Shown: positions 1 to 14,757 of the stretch, in pieces
How positions within the stretch are numbered: position 1 is the first letter of the stretch
Layout of the letters: every line of letters begins with the position of its first letter
Origin: Ascaphus truei
Lineage: Eukaryota; Chordata; Amphibia; Anura; Ascaphidae
DNA: 64,000 nt
NCBI GenBank assembly: GCA_036426205.1
Contig: CM071574.1
Location: 8,914,864 to 8,978,863 of the forward strand
Direction: 5' to 3'
Notes under the pieces: model-generated
Told to the model about the DNA's origin: nothing
Seen by the model: only the letters and a program-made list of their open reading frames with translations
The model's database searches: none
Translations under genes and position numbers: made by a program

Positions 1-397
1 TCGTACTGTGGGCTTAAACACAAGTGTATAGATGGAAGTAGTATCTTTATAGATGACAGAATACTCACATACCCAGAAGACAAGGAATCCCTCTGTGTGA
101 ACTTAAATTGCTTATTAAAGTGCTTTGCAATTTACTGCATCTCAGTGACTGCGGGTTGCTGTGTTTTTCTCTTATTTAAAAAACGACATTAACCGCTCTT
201 ATGGCGACAGCTTCATTTCATCTGATGTTATCTCCCACTTGTTAGGGATGTTTATTGAGACTTCCAGCCTTTATATTAGGCTCATTATCGCTGATTGTTC
301 TTCTATTTGACCCAATAACTTATGGTCTGTAGTCAAGTGCTGAAACAGCTGTCACCGCAGAAATTGGAAGCAACAGGCGGCTTTTCCCAGTCTATGT
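1..397. other. intergenic flank, nothing recognised
   Basis: AT-rich sequence downstream of DARS1 with no convincing exon, RNA gene or repeat boundary. It ends at the left terminus of the hAT-like element. Confidence 0.5.
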
Positions 398-1665
398 CAG
401 GCCTGCACAACACGCGGCCCGCGGGCCGCATGCGGCCTGCCGGCACTCACTGTGCGGCCCGCAGCGGCAGCTGTCCCCCTCCTCCTCCCTCCCGAGTCCG
501 CTCTCCCTCTCCGCCACGAGCCGAGCCCGCTCTCCCCCTCCTCCCCCTCAGCCCGCTCTCAAGACTGCACGCTCTAGCAGTGCGGCACTTCCGGTGCCCG
601 CTGCTTGCGAGCGTGCGCAGTCCTGCCTGCTCTGCCGCCGTGATCTGAGGTGTAGGGGCTGAGGGGTGAGGAGGTGCAGGGGGGGGGGGGGGGGGGTTGT
701 GAACGGTGCAGTGGGGGGGGGGGTGAGGTGCTGTTGTGGGGGGGGGGTGAGGTGCTGTGGGGGGGGAGGTGAGGTGGCAGGGGGAGGGGGGTGAGGTGCA
801 GGGGGAGGGGGGTGAGGTGCAGGAGGGGGGGGTGAGGTGCATGAGGGGTGATGTGCTTGAGGGGTGATGTGCATGAGGGGTGATGTGCTTGAGGGGTGAT
901 GTGCATGAGGGGTGATGTGAGGTGCAGGGTGTGATGTGAGGTGCAGGGGGGTGATGTGCAGGGGGGTGATGTGCAGGGGGGTGATGTGCAGGGGGGTGAT
1001 GTGCAGGAGGGTGAGGTGCAGGGGAGTGATGTGAGGTGCAGGGGGGTGATGTGGTGAGGTGCAGGGGGGTGATGTGGTGAGTTGCAGGGGGGTGATGTGA
1101 GATGAAGGGGGGGTGGAATGTGTGTGGTCTGCAGGGGGGTATTGTGTGTGATGTGGAGGGTGAGTATTGTGTATGGGTGAGGGGAAGAGATGGGGGTGTG
1201 AGAGAGGGGGAGTCACAAACGTTGATGATGAGGGGTGCAGGGGGAGATATGAGGATGAGGGGTGCTGGGGGAGATATATGAAGATGATGAGGAGTGCTGG
1301 GGGAGATATGAGAATGAAGATGATGAGGGGTGCTGGAGGAGATATGAGGATGAGGGGTGCTGGGGGGATATGAGGATGAGGGGTGCTGGGGGGGGATGGG
1401 ATATGAGGATGATGATGAGGGGTGCTGGGGGAGATATGAGGATGATGAGGGGTGCTGGGGGGATATGAGGATGAGGGGTGCTGGGGGAGATATGAGGATG
1501 ATGAGGGGTGCTCGGAGAGATTGAGGGGTGCTGGAGATATGAGGATGATGATGAGGAGAGGTGCTGGGGGAGATAAGATGATGATGATGATTTTACCCGT
1601 GCGGCCCAAATCTGTATTCCTTGGAGCAGTTCGGCCCTTCTCACTTGACAAGTTGTGCAGGCCTG
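398..1665. mobile_element. hAT-like non-autonomous element with G-rich satellite core
   Basis: Perfect 14-bp terminal inverted repeats CAGGCCTGCACAAC face each other at the ends. The flanking octamers gtctatgt and atctaggt match at 6 of 8 positions, fitting an aged 8-bp hAT target duplication. Inside are a GC-rich block (410-650) and about 950 bp of G-rich imperfect repeats such as GGGGTGATGTGCA and GGGGTGCTGGGGGAGATATG. No transposase is visible. Long open frames here only reflect the low-complexity sequence. Confidence 0.75.
655..1590 (+). repeat. G-rich minisatellite / simple repeat
   Basis: Short G-rich units drift from GTGAGGTGCAGGGGG through GTGATGTGCAGGGGG to GATGATGAGGGGTGCTGGGGG. 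Multiple G runs of 4-19 make the plus strand able to form G-quadruplexes. It lies wholly inside the hAT-like element. Confidence 0.85.
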
Positions 1666-1738
1666 ATCTAGGTAATGAAATGTACTATGCTTACTTAACC
1701 AAAATAAAGATACATATGTGCATAATGTAATGCTAATC

Positions 1739-1744
1739 TTTATT
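1739..1744 (-). promoter_or_regulatory. candidate poly(A) signal AATAAA (distal)
   Basis: Minus-strand AATAAA about 330 nt after the DARS1 stop codon. It is followed by AT-rich sequence. RNA 3' ends would be needed to choose between this and the proximal hexamer. Confidence 0.5.
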
Positions 1745-1902
1745 CAGTGCTTTAATACAACCTGAACTTGTCTCATTACAACTCACTTGCTATTCTTCCT
1801 GATTAGGTTTTTGCACTATTAGAATGCAACACATTTTATAGTAGAACAGATGATTAGCATTTTATCCTTCAATGCTTCTTTAAACACCATTAAAATCTTG
1901 TT

Positions 1903-1908
1903 TTTATT
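1903..1908 (-). promoter_or_regulatory. candidate poly(A) signal AATAAA (proximal)
   Basis: Minus-strand AATAAA about 170 nt after the DARS1 stop codon, in an AT-rich context. An alternative to the hexamer at 1739. Confidence 0.4.
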
Positions 1909-2074
1909 TGAAAACAATGTTAAAATCTACTATACCAAGTGATGTTATTATTTTGTTTTTGTACAACAATGTATTAAGCTGTTGTTGTTAATATTGTGGC
2001 ACTTGAGTCCATTATGATGCATATTATAGTGCTGATCAGTAGCAGGTGACTTCAGATTGGGGCCATCGGATTTC

Positions 2075-3823
<1,749 letters not shown>

Positions 3824-3994
3824 TTAATTTTACCTTTCAAAATATGAAGCGTGATGCGTTATGACGAATATCATTGTACCGACCTAAAATTAAATGCACC
3901 CGTTTTCTTAAACTTTTTTGAAGCATGAGACTTCACTTGATGTCGGGAGCCGGTACGTATTTAGCATACTTCTTTGTTTACCCCAAGTTTAGAA

Positions 3995-4190
3995 ATATTT
4001 GGGTGTATTAGCCTCCATCACCTCTGCTGGGAGAAGGTTTCATGAATTAACCACCCTTTCAGTGAGGAAGGTCATTCTCATTTTTCCCATAAGCCTTCAG
4101 TGCATGAACTTGTTCAAGCATTCATCTCCTTTGCCCCCTTCAAGTCTAGGAAGTTAAAGCACGAGACGCCTTCTTATCACATAGGAAGTG
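3995..4190. repeat. old interspersed repeat remnant, class uncertain
   Basis: Contains TTAGCCTCCATCACCTCTGC and AATTAACCACCCTTTCAGTG. A related sequence (ATCACAGTCCCCATGGGTAA, then AATTCCCCATTTTAACTGCC) lies near 15235, so this is a dispersed family. It may be a non-LTR retrotransposon 3' end; no coding part remains. Confidence 0.5.
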
Positions 4191-4217
4191 GGCACTGCCA
4201 TCCATATCACCATATAG

Positions 4218-4419
4218 CAGGGGTTCTCAACTCCAGTCCTCAACACCCCACCTAACAGTTTAGGTTTTTAGGATATCTCTGCTTCAGCACAGGTGTCTCA
4301 ATCAGTGGCTCAGTCTTTGACCACGGATTGAGTCACCTGTGCTTAAGCAGAAATAACCTGACCTGCGGGGGGGGGGGGGGGGGGTGGCAGGGTGTTGAGG
4401 ACTGGATTGGAGAACCCGA
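4218..4419. mobile_element. hAT MITE, CAGGGGTTCTCAACTCCAG type
   Basis: Palindromic element with arms carrying CTCAACTCCAGTCCTCAA and its complement. Flanking octamers ccatatag and ccttatgg match at 6 of 8. The right arm holds an 18-G run. Confidence 0.75.
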
Positions 4420-4613
4420 CCTTATGGTACAGAGAAAGTCTGGCAGTCATTTCTCAGCTTTGCCTATGGCAAATTGTGTCACTGTAGGTCCAATTGATTG
4501 TATCCGAATGTATACGGATCAGCCTTTCGTGTTTTCTTTGCAGAACCCCTCTGGAAGTGGAAGAGTTAATGGAAGATGGGTCGAGCCTTGAAGGATTGAT
4601 GATATTTGCTTAC

Positions 4614-4725
4614 CAATGCCATGGTGCTGGGCTCTTTCGGTTAGCAGCTGAGCGTCATGCACTCTCTGGGCCCCAGACAAGATTTCTTCTCCCCTCATAA
4701 ACATATCGTAGGAGTTAGAGTATTT
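4614..4725 (-). CDS. DARS1: DARS1 resolved exon 15: catalytic core
   Basis: 112 nt encoding [20 protein letters not shown] and [17 protein letters not shown] plus one base. It matches the human block [19 protein letters not shown] that shapes the active site. Acceptor TCCGTCTAG, donor GTAAGC. Confidence 0.97.
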
Positions 4726-5669
<944 letters not shown>

Positions 5670-5744
5670 CTATTTGCAAATCTGCCTCATCATTTTTACA
5701 GTCTCTTGTATCATGTACCCAGTGCTTCTTGCCAATGGCAAACA

Positions 5745-6275
5745 TTAGAAGTGCGTCTCGCATTCGCGTTAGAAGTGTGTCTTGCATTAGAACGTCTTGT
5801 GTTAGAAGTGCGTCTTGCATTCGCGTTAGAAGTGCGCCTCGCATTAGAAGCGCGCCTCGCATTAGAAGCGCGCCTCGCATTAGGCCTCGGCCATGTTTAG
5901 CGCTTGCTTGCGGAAGCGCGCTGAGGCGCGCTCCCGCTCAGCACTGAGCCCCTACAGCCGCAATTAGAGCGGCTTTAGTAGGGGCTCGCCTACGCTTCCG
6001 CAAGCGCGCGGAAGCGTAGGTCTTAGGGGAATTTAAAATTCCCCCGCTTGCCGGCGCGACAGGCCGGTCACGTGAGCGGTTCGCCCAATGAGGGCGAACC
6101 AGCTCCGTGACGCAATTGGCCCGCCCCCTGACGGCGCGCCGGGCAAGCAACCGCAAGGCCAGGGAAAGCACCCGCTTTCCCTGAGCCTCAGCGCGCCTCA
6201 GCACGCCACTGGTAAGCCTGGCCGAGGCCTTAGAAGCGCGCCTCGCATTAGAAGCGCGCATGGCATTAGAAGCGC
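5745..6275. repeat. 15-16 bp minisatellite, split by a MITE
   Basis: Units resembling CATTAGAAGCGCGCCTCG run from about 5745 to 5882 and continue at 6230-6275 on the far side of the MITE. Older units at the left end are more diverged (GTGTCTTGCATTAGAA). Confidence 0.85.
5883..6229. mobile_element. PIF-Harbinger-like MITE, GC-rich
   Basis: Terminal inverted repeats GGCCTCGGCCA/TGGCCGAGGCC with TTA directly repeated on both sides (5880-5882 and 6230-6232), the 3-bp duplication expected of Harbinger elements. The interior is GC-rich with long internal palindromes. No transposase. Confidence 0.75.
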
Positions 6276-6315
6276 CTCCATCCTTACAACGCTGCTTAGG
6301 AATACAAATGATTAC

Positions 6316-6358
6316 CTTCTCTTTGACCAGGCGCCCTAGAAGCTTTTCATTAGGCGTG
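6316..6358 (-). CDS. DARS1: DARS1 resolved exon 13: 43-nt exon
   Basis: 43 nt encoding (S)TPNEKLLGRLVKEK, matching the human STPNEKLLGRLVKEK segment exactly. Acceptor TTGTTTCAG, donor GTAATC. A minisatellite interrupted by a Harbinger-like MITE lies about 30 bp into the next intron. Confidence 0.96.
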
Positions 6359-6854
6359 CTGAAACAAAAGCAAACAATGGCAATCATCAGCATGAAACTG
6401 CTCAGCTTAAAGGGGGCAGGCACTCCTCTGAATGGGGAAGTGTTTGCCAATAGAGTGTGTGCTCTTCATTTATCCCACCCTGTCCTTAACAATACAGTAA
6501 GGTGGGGCGTGGGGACTGGCTGTACAAGCACTTGCTGATCCCACAGTGACATCACACACAATGGAGCAGCCACAGGATATCAAAACCCTCCAAAGTCTCA
6601 CTTCAAAACATAAACTAAAAATACTTATAGGTGACAAAAGAATAAAAAGAAGTAACAATTGCCCGGGTGAGAGCCCTTAAACAGGTCACAGGAGTTGGTT
6701 TACCTTGGTCCTAGGAGGGATTGCCCCTTGAAATGAATACAACTTTAGTGTGTGTTTGTTCTGCAGCAGTAATAAGATGAGAAAGGGGAATCTCTCAGGA
6801 AAGGGGGTGAGGGGGAGATTCGGAGAGGCTGGGCAGCAGCAAAGTGAATAATAC
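6359..6854 (-). other. DARS1 intron (exon 12 to 13)
   Basis: About 500 bp with no feature I can support. Confidence 0.7.
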
Positions 6855-7001
6855 CTCAGGTCTTCTTCGTCTCCCATCTCCACGCCGGCCTCGTGCAGCA
6901 TGGCGAGGCCCTCGCGGTACTCCAGGTGCAGGGTGGGCTCCAGGAACTTGAATGGCTCGCAAGGAAACTGCTTGCAGACCGTCTGAATTTCTGTTTGAAA
7001 C
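6855..7001 (-). CDS. DARS1: DARS1 resolved exon 12: catalytic domain insertion
   Basis: 147 nt encoding (R)[19 protein letters not shown], then [20 protein letters not shown] and VEMGDEEDL. It corresponds to the human stretch around [12 protein letters not shown]. The acceptor CTCAG is preceded by an almost pure cytosine tract, broken by a few T. Donor GTATTA. Ends with AG of a split Ser codon. Confidence 0.96.
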
Positions 7002-7034
7002 CTGAGGGGGGGGGGGGGGGAGGGGGGGGGGGGA
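7002..7034 (-). promoter_or_regulatory. DARS1: cytosine-rich polypyrimidine tract of exon 12 acceptor
   Basis: On the gene strand the acceptor CTCAG is preceded by runs of about 12 and 14 C separated by one T. The plus strand is the matching G tract. U-rich tracts are usual; a near-pure C tract is not. Confidence 0.8.
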
Positions 7035-7264
7035 GAATAACAAAGTCAATATTTACATTTTTAGAGACCCAACTAAACATATCACATCAGAAATAATTCA
7101 GTCATGCATTTCATTGTTGTATTTTTGTCATATAGCCAAGTACGTTGTGTCGTCTTTAATGAAATTGCTTGTGTGTTATAGTGTGTGCAGAGCTTTCTAA
7201 GCATTACCGGTCTCTCCCTTAAATATACAGTATGCATGCAGAGGGGGGCCAGTACATACTAAAA

Positions 7265-7447
7265 CTGGGGTGGCCAACTCCAGCCCTCAAGGGCCACCAA
7301 CAGGTCAGGTTTTCAAGATATCCCTACTTCAGCAAAGGTGGCTCAAGTAGTGGCTCAGGCATTAACTGAACCACCTGTGCTGAAGCAGGGATATCCTGAA
7401 AACCTGACCTGTGGGTGACCCTTAATGACTGGAGTTGGCCACCCCTG
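7265..7447. mobile_element. hAT MITE with 8-bp target duplication
   Basis: Ends CTGGGGTGGCCAACTCCAG and GGAGTTGGCCACCCCTG. Flanking octamers tactaaaa and tgctaaaa match at 7 of 8. The arms pair along most of the element. Confidence 0.85.
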
Positions 7448-7813
7448 TGCTAAAACAATGATGGAGACTTTCTTATTGACCCATTATTCCATTAAACTCT
7501 ACAGGAACCAGCAAAGGCATTTAAGACCCCTATGGCAGAGATGTTAAAAGCCACAAAATCCTATGAAAGGCATAGGAAACATGTCAAAAAGATATCGATA
7601 TGAATTGATGCTCAAAACACGTTAAACCTTTCACTGCCAGAGGAAAGCGTTGCGTACATAGCTACAATTGATTTTACCCAATATCCCAACATAAAAATGC
7701 CTCACAGACAGCCAACAGATTGATCCCCTAGAGGGAGCTCTTGCAATTCTTTTGAATCAACACAACAGCAAGTAATAGAAACCAGATGAGCAGGTGCTGC
7801 AAACTGCATAGAC

Positions 7814-8337
7814 CAGGAGTGGCCACGTCCAGTCTTCTAGGCGGGCAGGGGTGCGCAAACTGGGGGTGGGGGGGGCGCGGGCGGTTGCAGAGGCCCCACG
7901 CTCTTCCCCAAGGCATTACATTTAAATGCTGGGGGATGGCGTGAGGCCTCTGGAACCTCAACTTGCCGTGATTCAGCCGGCGTCCTGAAGCGTCTCCATG
8001 GCAATGCGGCGTAATTTGGGGTTATGCGGCATGACGTCACAAGGTCATTGCCATAGCAACGTGACATCAAATGATGCCGCACATCATTTGACGCCGCACT
8101 GAGCGAAGGGGTGGGGGGAGGGGGGCGAGCACCGGGGGACACAAGGAAGGGGCCGCAGGAGCAAAGGTTTGCGCACCCCATCTCTAGGGCCACTAACAGG
8201 TCAGGGTTTAAGCATATCCTTGCTTCAGCACAGGTGGCTCAATCAGTGGCTCAGATTGAGCCACCTGTGCTGAAGCAGGGCTTTCTTTACAACCGGACCT
8301 GTTGGTGGCCCTTGAGGGCTGGAGTTGGTCACCCCTG
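7814..8337. mobile_element. hAT MITE interrupted by a second hAT-type element
   Basis: Outer ends CAGGAGTGGCCACGTCCAG and GGAGTTGGTCACCCCTG. Outer octamers gcatagac (7806-7813) and gcttagac (8338-8345) match at 7 of 8, so the whole span was one insertion before the inner element arrived. Confidence 0.82.
7846..8180. mobile_element. inner hAT-type element, CAGGGGTGCGCAAACTG type
   Basis: Ends CAGGGGTGCGCAAACTGGGG and AGGTTTGCGCACCCCA. The interior shares AAATGCTGGGGGATGG and AAATGATGCCGCAC with the element at 57970, in opposite orientation. It sits in the left arm of the outer MITE. Its own target duplication is unclear. Confidence 0.7.
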
Positions 8338-8975
8338 GCTTAGACAAATTCATTTATTTTTAAACAATATTTTTATTTTTAAACCCGATTTAAACCCGTC
8401 ACATTACTTTATTTGAAAATCCAGTCTACTTAAGAGTCACAGTCTACTTAAGAGTCACAACGGCCTAAACATGGCCAATAAAATTACTGAGCTGCTACAT
8501 CACACTGTTTGAGGCTCACACAAGCATTTCCTCCGTGCAAATAACCGTGCCAATTTCTCAGGGGGTTATGTTGTAAAGTGCGCTAGCAACGCACAAACCT
8601 CCCAATCGTGTGGCTCCAGCACATTTTAAAGCGTAACTCCCGTAGTGCATTTTTAACCTTCTGTGGTACACGTCACATTCTTATTGTGGGGCACCCTAAA
8701 TCGACCTATTTTATGTACATAAAAACGGTATCGCAGTAGTACGTTTTAGTATCATTTGTTAGAAGTTTAGTTTTTTTTAATGTTATATGTTATTTAACAT
8801 ATTCCGCTTTCTAACCTTCTTAAGGCTTTTAAATGTAAAATAAAAAAAAAATTGAAAATATGGTGTGTGACAAATATCAGCCACACCACGTTATTTTAGA
8901 TGGAGCCCACTTACAGAACCCCTGCGACCCATCAGGCTGCCAGTCAGTGTCACAGCGAATACCAATAATCTAGGG

Positions 8976-9211
8976 CAGGGGTGCTCATCTCCAGTCCTCA
9001 AGCCCCCCCCCCCCCCAAACAGGTCAGGGTTTTTAGGATATCCCTGCTTCAGCACAGATGGCTCAATCTGTCCCTGATTCAGCATAGGTGGCTCAATCAG
9101 AGGCTCCGTCTTCAACTCAGCCACTGATTGAGCCACCCGTGCTGAAGCTGGGATATCATTATAACCTGACCTGTTAGGGGGGGCTTGAGGACTGGGAGTT
9201 GAGCACCGCTG
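8976..9211. mobile_element. hAT MITE with C-run in arm
   Basis: Ends CAGGGGTGCTCATCTCCAGT and GGAGTTGAGCACCGCTG. The left arm has a 16-C run in place of the family GGCCACC motif. The candidate target duplication is weak (5 of 8). Confidence 0.75.
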
Positions 9212-9767
9212 AACTAGACTCAGATTAAGCACAGAGCAAGGCATGATTAGATTGAGTCTAGTTAAATCACGTATCCATGTAACCGCTCTGCAATTTGTTA
9301 AATGTGTTTCCTAATAGAGTCCTGTGTTGCCAGCGATCCCTGCAATGCAGTTCTCTCAGTATCTTTAACCCCTTGCTTTGCTGGCGCCTCTGGTGGCATG
9401 GATGCGCTTAATATTAAGCTAGTCCTCCCCAGTCATTAAGTGGCAAGGACATTTCATGATGGGCCCATGAACATAACGACCGTCTAATACGACTGTGAAA
9501 AACCCCATTCCCAAGTGATCGATGTGTCCAATTTGCATAGGTTCCCCCGTGCATGAACAGCTGTCTAAAAGTTGGGGATTTTATGCCCGTACAGACCGCA
9601 GTCACCACAGGGGCTTATTCTATAAAATTGCAAAGCGCCGATCCGCACAGAAAGCCCCATTGTTGCAATATGGGGGCTTTCCGTGCAGGCCATGCTGATC
9701 AGCACTTTCGGAGCTTGCAGAATAAACGCCAAGGAGTCTTAAACAATAGACTCGGACATCGACATTA

Positions 9768-11612
<1,845 letters not shown>

Positions 11613-11747
11613 CCGGCCCGATGCAGAACACCTTCTCAAAGTCAGCACAGATACACATCTGCTTGTAGAGCTGAGGGGACTGAGCCAAAAAGGCACTGGT
11701 TTTAAAGTAGGATACGGTGAACACATTGGCTCCTCCTTCGCTGGCAG
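11613..11747 (-). CDS. DARS1: DARS1 resolved exon 10: flipping loop and aspartate pocket
   Basis: 135 nt encoding [20 protein letters not shown], then [20 protein letters not shown] and [13 protein letters not shown] is the flipping loop that closes over aspartyl-adenylate, and QSPQLYKQ lines the active site. Acceptor TTGTTCCAG, donor GTAAGA. Confidence 0.97.
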
Positions 11748-12983
11748 CTGGAACAAGAAGGTAACAAATTGTTAGATCGAACCTAGTTTTACAATAAAGC
11801 ATTAATTCATCTAAATATCTCAACTCAGGTGTACCCTGGGTCCCATTAAAGAGAAAAACGTAGCCTTATATGTGCACAGATTGAACAAGTCAGAGTAAAC
11901 AATTATAGAAGGAGCCAGCAGGTTATACTCATGCCCTCTTCACCTGTTCTCTGGGTTATTAGTTAACAAATTATTATTACCACTAATGATGCTAATCAGA
12001 GCAAATAGACCACCTTAAAAATGTTACGTAGTCGAGGCTTATTACCAGCCATTCACACTTGGGGTGTGGAAGTATTTGCAAGTTCCCATCACAACTAAAG
12101 TACCATATGAAAGAGAGCAGAACAAGGATACCCAGACTTCACGTAGCCAACCCGAATATTGTCACTGTTTTAGTTTATATATTCACTCCTTCTGCAACGA
12201 ACGTGCTATGAGAAGCTACACAAACACGGACGTGATCAGAATGATTACGCCCGATTTTCTATACAGTAGTTGTGTCCTTGAGGTTTAAAAGTGCTGTGTG
12301 TTTTCAACATACTGTACGGTCACAAAGCTTTTAATCAGATTGGAAGGTTTAAGAAATAAATTATATGGTTACTATACACCAACTTGTCTGGCTGCTCTGC
12401 TGGATTTTTTTTACTAGTAGCCAATGGCAACCTAACTCAAGAAATATTTAGCAAAAGTGCACAGGGAAAACGTACATAAGGAATAAAATGCATTTTTATT
12501 TTTTTAAGCTTCCCCTTTTATTATAATCTAGCAATATCACAGATCTCTCTGCTCCAGTTTCACCCGGGTTCATCAAAAAGCAGTAGTCAAGGATACCAAA
12601 AAGGAAAAAGTCAAAACGATCAAGTGAAAGTTATTTTAATGACTTAAAGAAGTCACAGCAGTATCTATGAATGCGGCCAGCACTTCTTTAAGTCACTAAA
12701 AGGACTTTCACTTGATCCTTTTGACTTTTTGGTATCCTTGACTACTGCTTTTTGATTACCCCTTTAACCTGACAAGATATTCCTCTTTTTTGTCTCCAAT
12801 TGTACAATTCTTGAGTTTCTAGACCCTTTTTGGGGTCATCCCAAGTTGCTGGCATTGGACTACTTTTTTTGCGAGCACACTGGTTCAAAATGTATTTCAA
12901 TTCGCTGTTCCAAGCATTTTGTAGGCCGTCAAATGGACATATTCCAAAATACCCTTTAAAATACATGGAAAAAAAAAACATAC
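11748..12983 (-). other. DARS1 intron (exon 9 to 10)
   Basis: Contains the foldback at 12574-12756; the remainder holds nothing I can name. Confidence 0.7.
12574..12756. repeat. foldback element (long hairpin)
   Basis: Arms CAAAAAGCAGTAGTCAAGGA with ATACCAAAAAG, and the complement CTTTTTGGTATCC then TTGACTACTGCTTTTTG, pair almost fully around a loop of about 40 nt. Likely a MITE; the superfamily is unclear. Confidence 0.75.
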
Positions 12984-13095
12984 CAGAAATTATTTTGGGA
13001 GTCTGGATTTCCACAAACCCTTTTTGAGTAAGAGTTTCACGAAAGAGCTGACAGATACCAGACTGGAGACCGAACACAGCTTGACTGGTGGATGT
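12984..13095 (-). CDS. DARS1: DARS1 resolved exon 9: class II motif 1
   Basis: 112 nt encoding [20 protein letters not shown] and [17 protein letters not shown] plus one base. GFVEIQTP with its invariant proline is class II motif 1, which forms the dimer interface. Human has Arg where this copy has Gly in AVF(R/G)LQSG. Acceptor TTTGCAG, donor GTATGT. A 39-bp minisatellite begins about 30 bp upstream of the acceptor. Confidence 0.97.
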
Positions 13096-13119
13096 CTGCA
13101 AAGAGAATATTTCAGTCAA

Positions 13120-13440
13120 GACACAGCTAGTATAATAACTGCCCAGATACATCAGCAAGACGCAGGTAGTATAATAAAGAGCCAGATACATCAGCAAGAC
13201 GCAGGTAGTATAATAACTGTCCAGATACATCAGCAAGATGCAGGTAGAATAATAAGGGTCAGATACATCAGCAAGACGCAGCTAGTATAATAACTGTCCA
13301 GATACATCAGCAAGACGCAGGTAGTATAATAACTGTCCAGATACATCAGCAAGACACAGGTAGTATAATAAAGGACCAGATACATCAGTAAGACACAGGT
13401 AGTATAATAACGGGTCAGATACATCAGCAAGGCACAAAGG
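13120..13440. repeat. 39-bp minisatellite, about 8 units
   Basis: Units GATACATCAGCAAGACGCAG plus GTAGTATAATAACTGTCCA repeat with few changes. The array begins about 30 bp upstream of the exon 9 acceptor on the gene strand. Confidence 0.92.
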
Positions 13441-13782
13441 TATAACATACTGCTGGTAACATTTAAAACTAGTGAAAAGCTCTTGTTGCAAATTATTTTT
13501 GCAGCCCTCGGGGTACTTTTTTTAAAATATGACAACGTTCTAATTATACATATATACCAGAGTAGCCTGTACTGCACTTCTGCTGGGGCCCTATTTGGTC
13601 ATTCCAATGAGCATTAATCCATTGTATGTTACAGCTTTTATATCTGTACAACACAAGTATAGAGGGTTTTATTGTGACAACCCACAACAAGGATGTAAGA
13701 CTTGACTTATTTCAGCAAAACATCAAATTAACACTTTCCCCATTATTTTAAAATGTGAAATTTTAAGCCTAGAAGCCTTTAA

Positions 13783-14220
13783 AGCTGCAGTTCAGTCTTC
13801 TTTTTTTTTTTTTTAATTCAATAGTTTCATGTGGGCAATCTCTAATTACCTAAAGAACTGTATAGCTGCCAGTCAATTCGTTCTCCATGTATTGATCGGC
13901 GAAATTTGGCGACATCTTTAGATATGGCATATGTTTTTCATCTGCTTCTGTCAGTCAGTGGAAGCTCATGAATATTCATGAGAACTCCTGCACTGACATT
14001 TTCAAGCGGGAGGGCAGGGCTGACAAAGGGGTGTGCCAGGGCTTGTGACAGGACATGAAGGGGCAGTGCCTTAGTAAATGCTTGTTAAAATAGAATACAA
14101 GAAAATTGGTCTTTCAAAGTTGTTTTTTTTAAAACAGAAAATGCTAAAAGTATTTTTTCTTACTACAGAACTGATTTATTAAAAAAAAAACACATACAGG
14201 ATATTGACTGAACTGCAGCT
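13783..14220. mobile_element. TTAA-duplicating MITE (Kolobok or piggyBac type)
   Basis: Terminal inverted repeats AGCTGCAGTTCAGTC and GACTGAACTGCAGCT are perfect over 15 bp. Both ends abut TTAA (13779-13782 and 14221-14224). Kolobok and piggyBac elements both duplicate TTAA; the terminal bases do not decide. Non-coding. Confidence 0.75.
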
Positions 14221-14757
14221 TTAAAAAGGCCCAACAACAAACGCACAGAAAACACAACACATATGATTTTAGTTAGGAGCTACCTAAAAGCTCACGCCAA
14301 GAGCAGGAAAAAACACAACAGCAATTCCAAAGTGTGACACACACACACTTTTCCTCAGGAATTAAAAAAATATATATTTTAAGCTGTAAAGCGAAGGGAT
14401 TTATACCTTAAAAATTATATGTACAGCTCTGTGTACACTGTGGTGCAGATTGATTTTAAGAGATCCCTTCTTTCCATTTCTGTGGATTTTTAAAAAGACA
14501 ACGCTTTGTTGAAGCAGTACGATCTGTTACATCGTCACTGCCGGGTTCCGTCAGCCGCACCCTCTGGAATGCTAATGCCCAGGAGGACACAAGGACTCTG
14601 AAATCACAGCTGCGTTCATTCCGAACCCCATCAGTCTACATCTGCGTCGCCCCAAAGGCGCACAGCCGAACGGCAGCCAAAGAGAGTGAGCCATTTGTTG
14701 GTGTTAAAATTGCTGTATTTAAATCTGAAGCACTCCAGTCCTTTTATCCCCTGCACC

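Larger units (their letters stand above)
1715..2074 (-). other. DARS1: DARS1 3' UTR (approximate)
   Basis: AT-rich sequence without other genes, running from the DARS1 stop codon toward the candidate poly(A) signals. The end point is a guess: 10-30 nt past the second AATAAA. A hAT-like element begins just beyond, at 1665. Confidence 0.55.

Noticed and set aside
548..1651. 367-codon proline/histidine/serine-rich minus-strand frame
   Set aside because: A product of the G-rich satellite in the hAT-like element.
1..1700. MCM6, the expected neighbour of DARS1 in other vertebrates
   Set aside because: No coding match was found in the short flank inside the window.
13120..13440. CRISPR-like array
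   Set aside because: Units are contiguous without unique spacers and the genome is a vertebrate; it is a minisatellite. The same applies to 2895-3315, 45005-45345, 47597-47830 and 56702-56980.
13230..13577. Minus-strand frame with repeated [15 protein letters not shown] units
   Set aside because: Translation of the 39-bp minisatellite, which is a multiple of three; not a gene.
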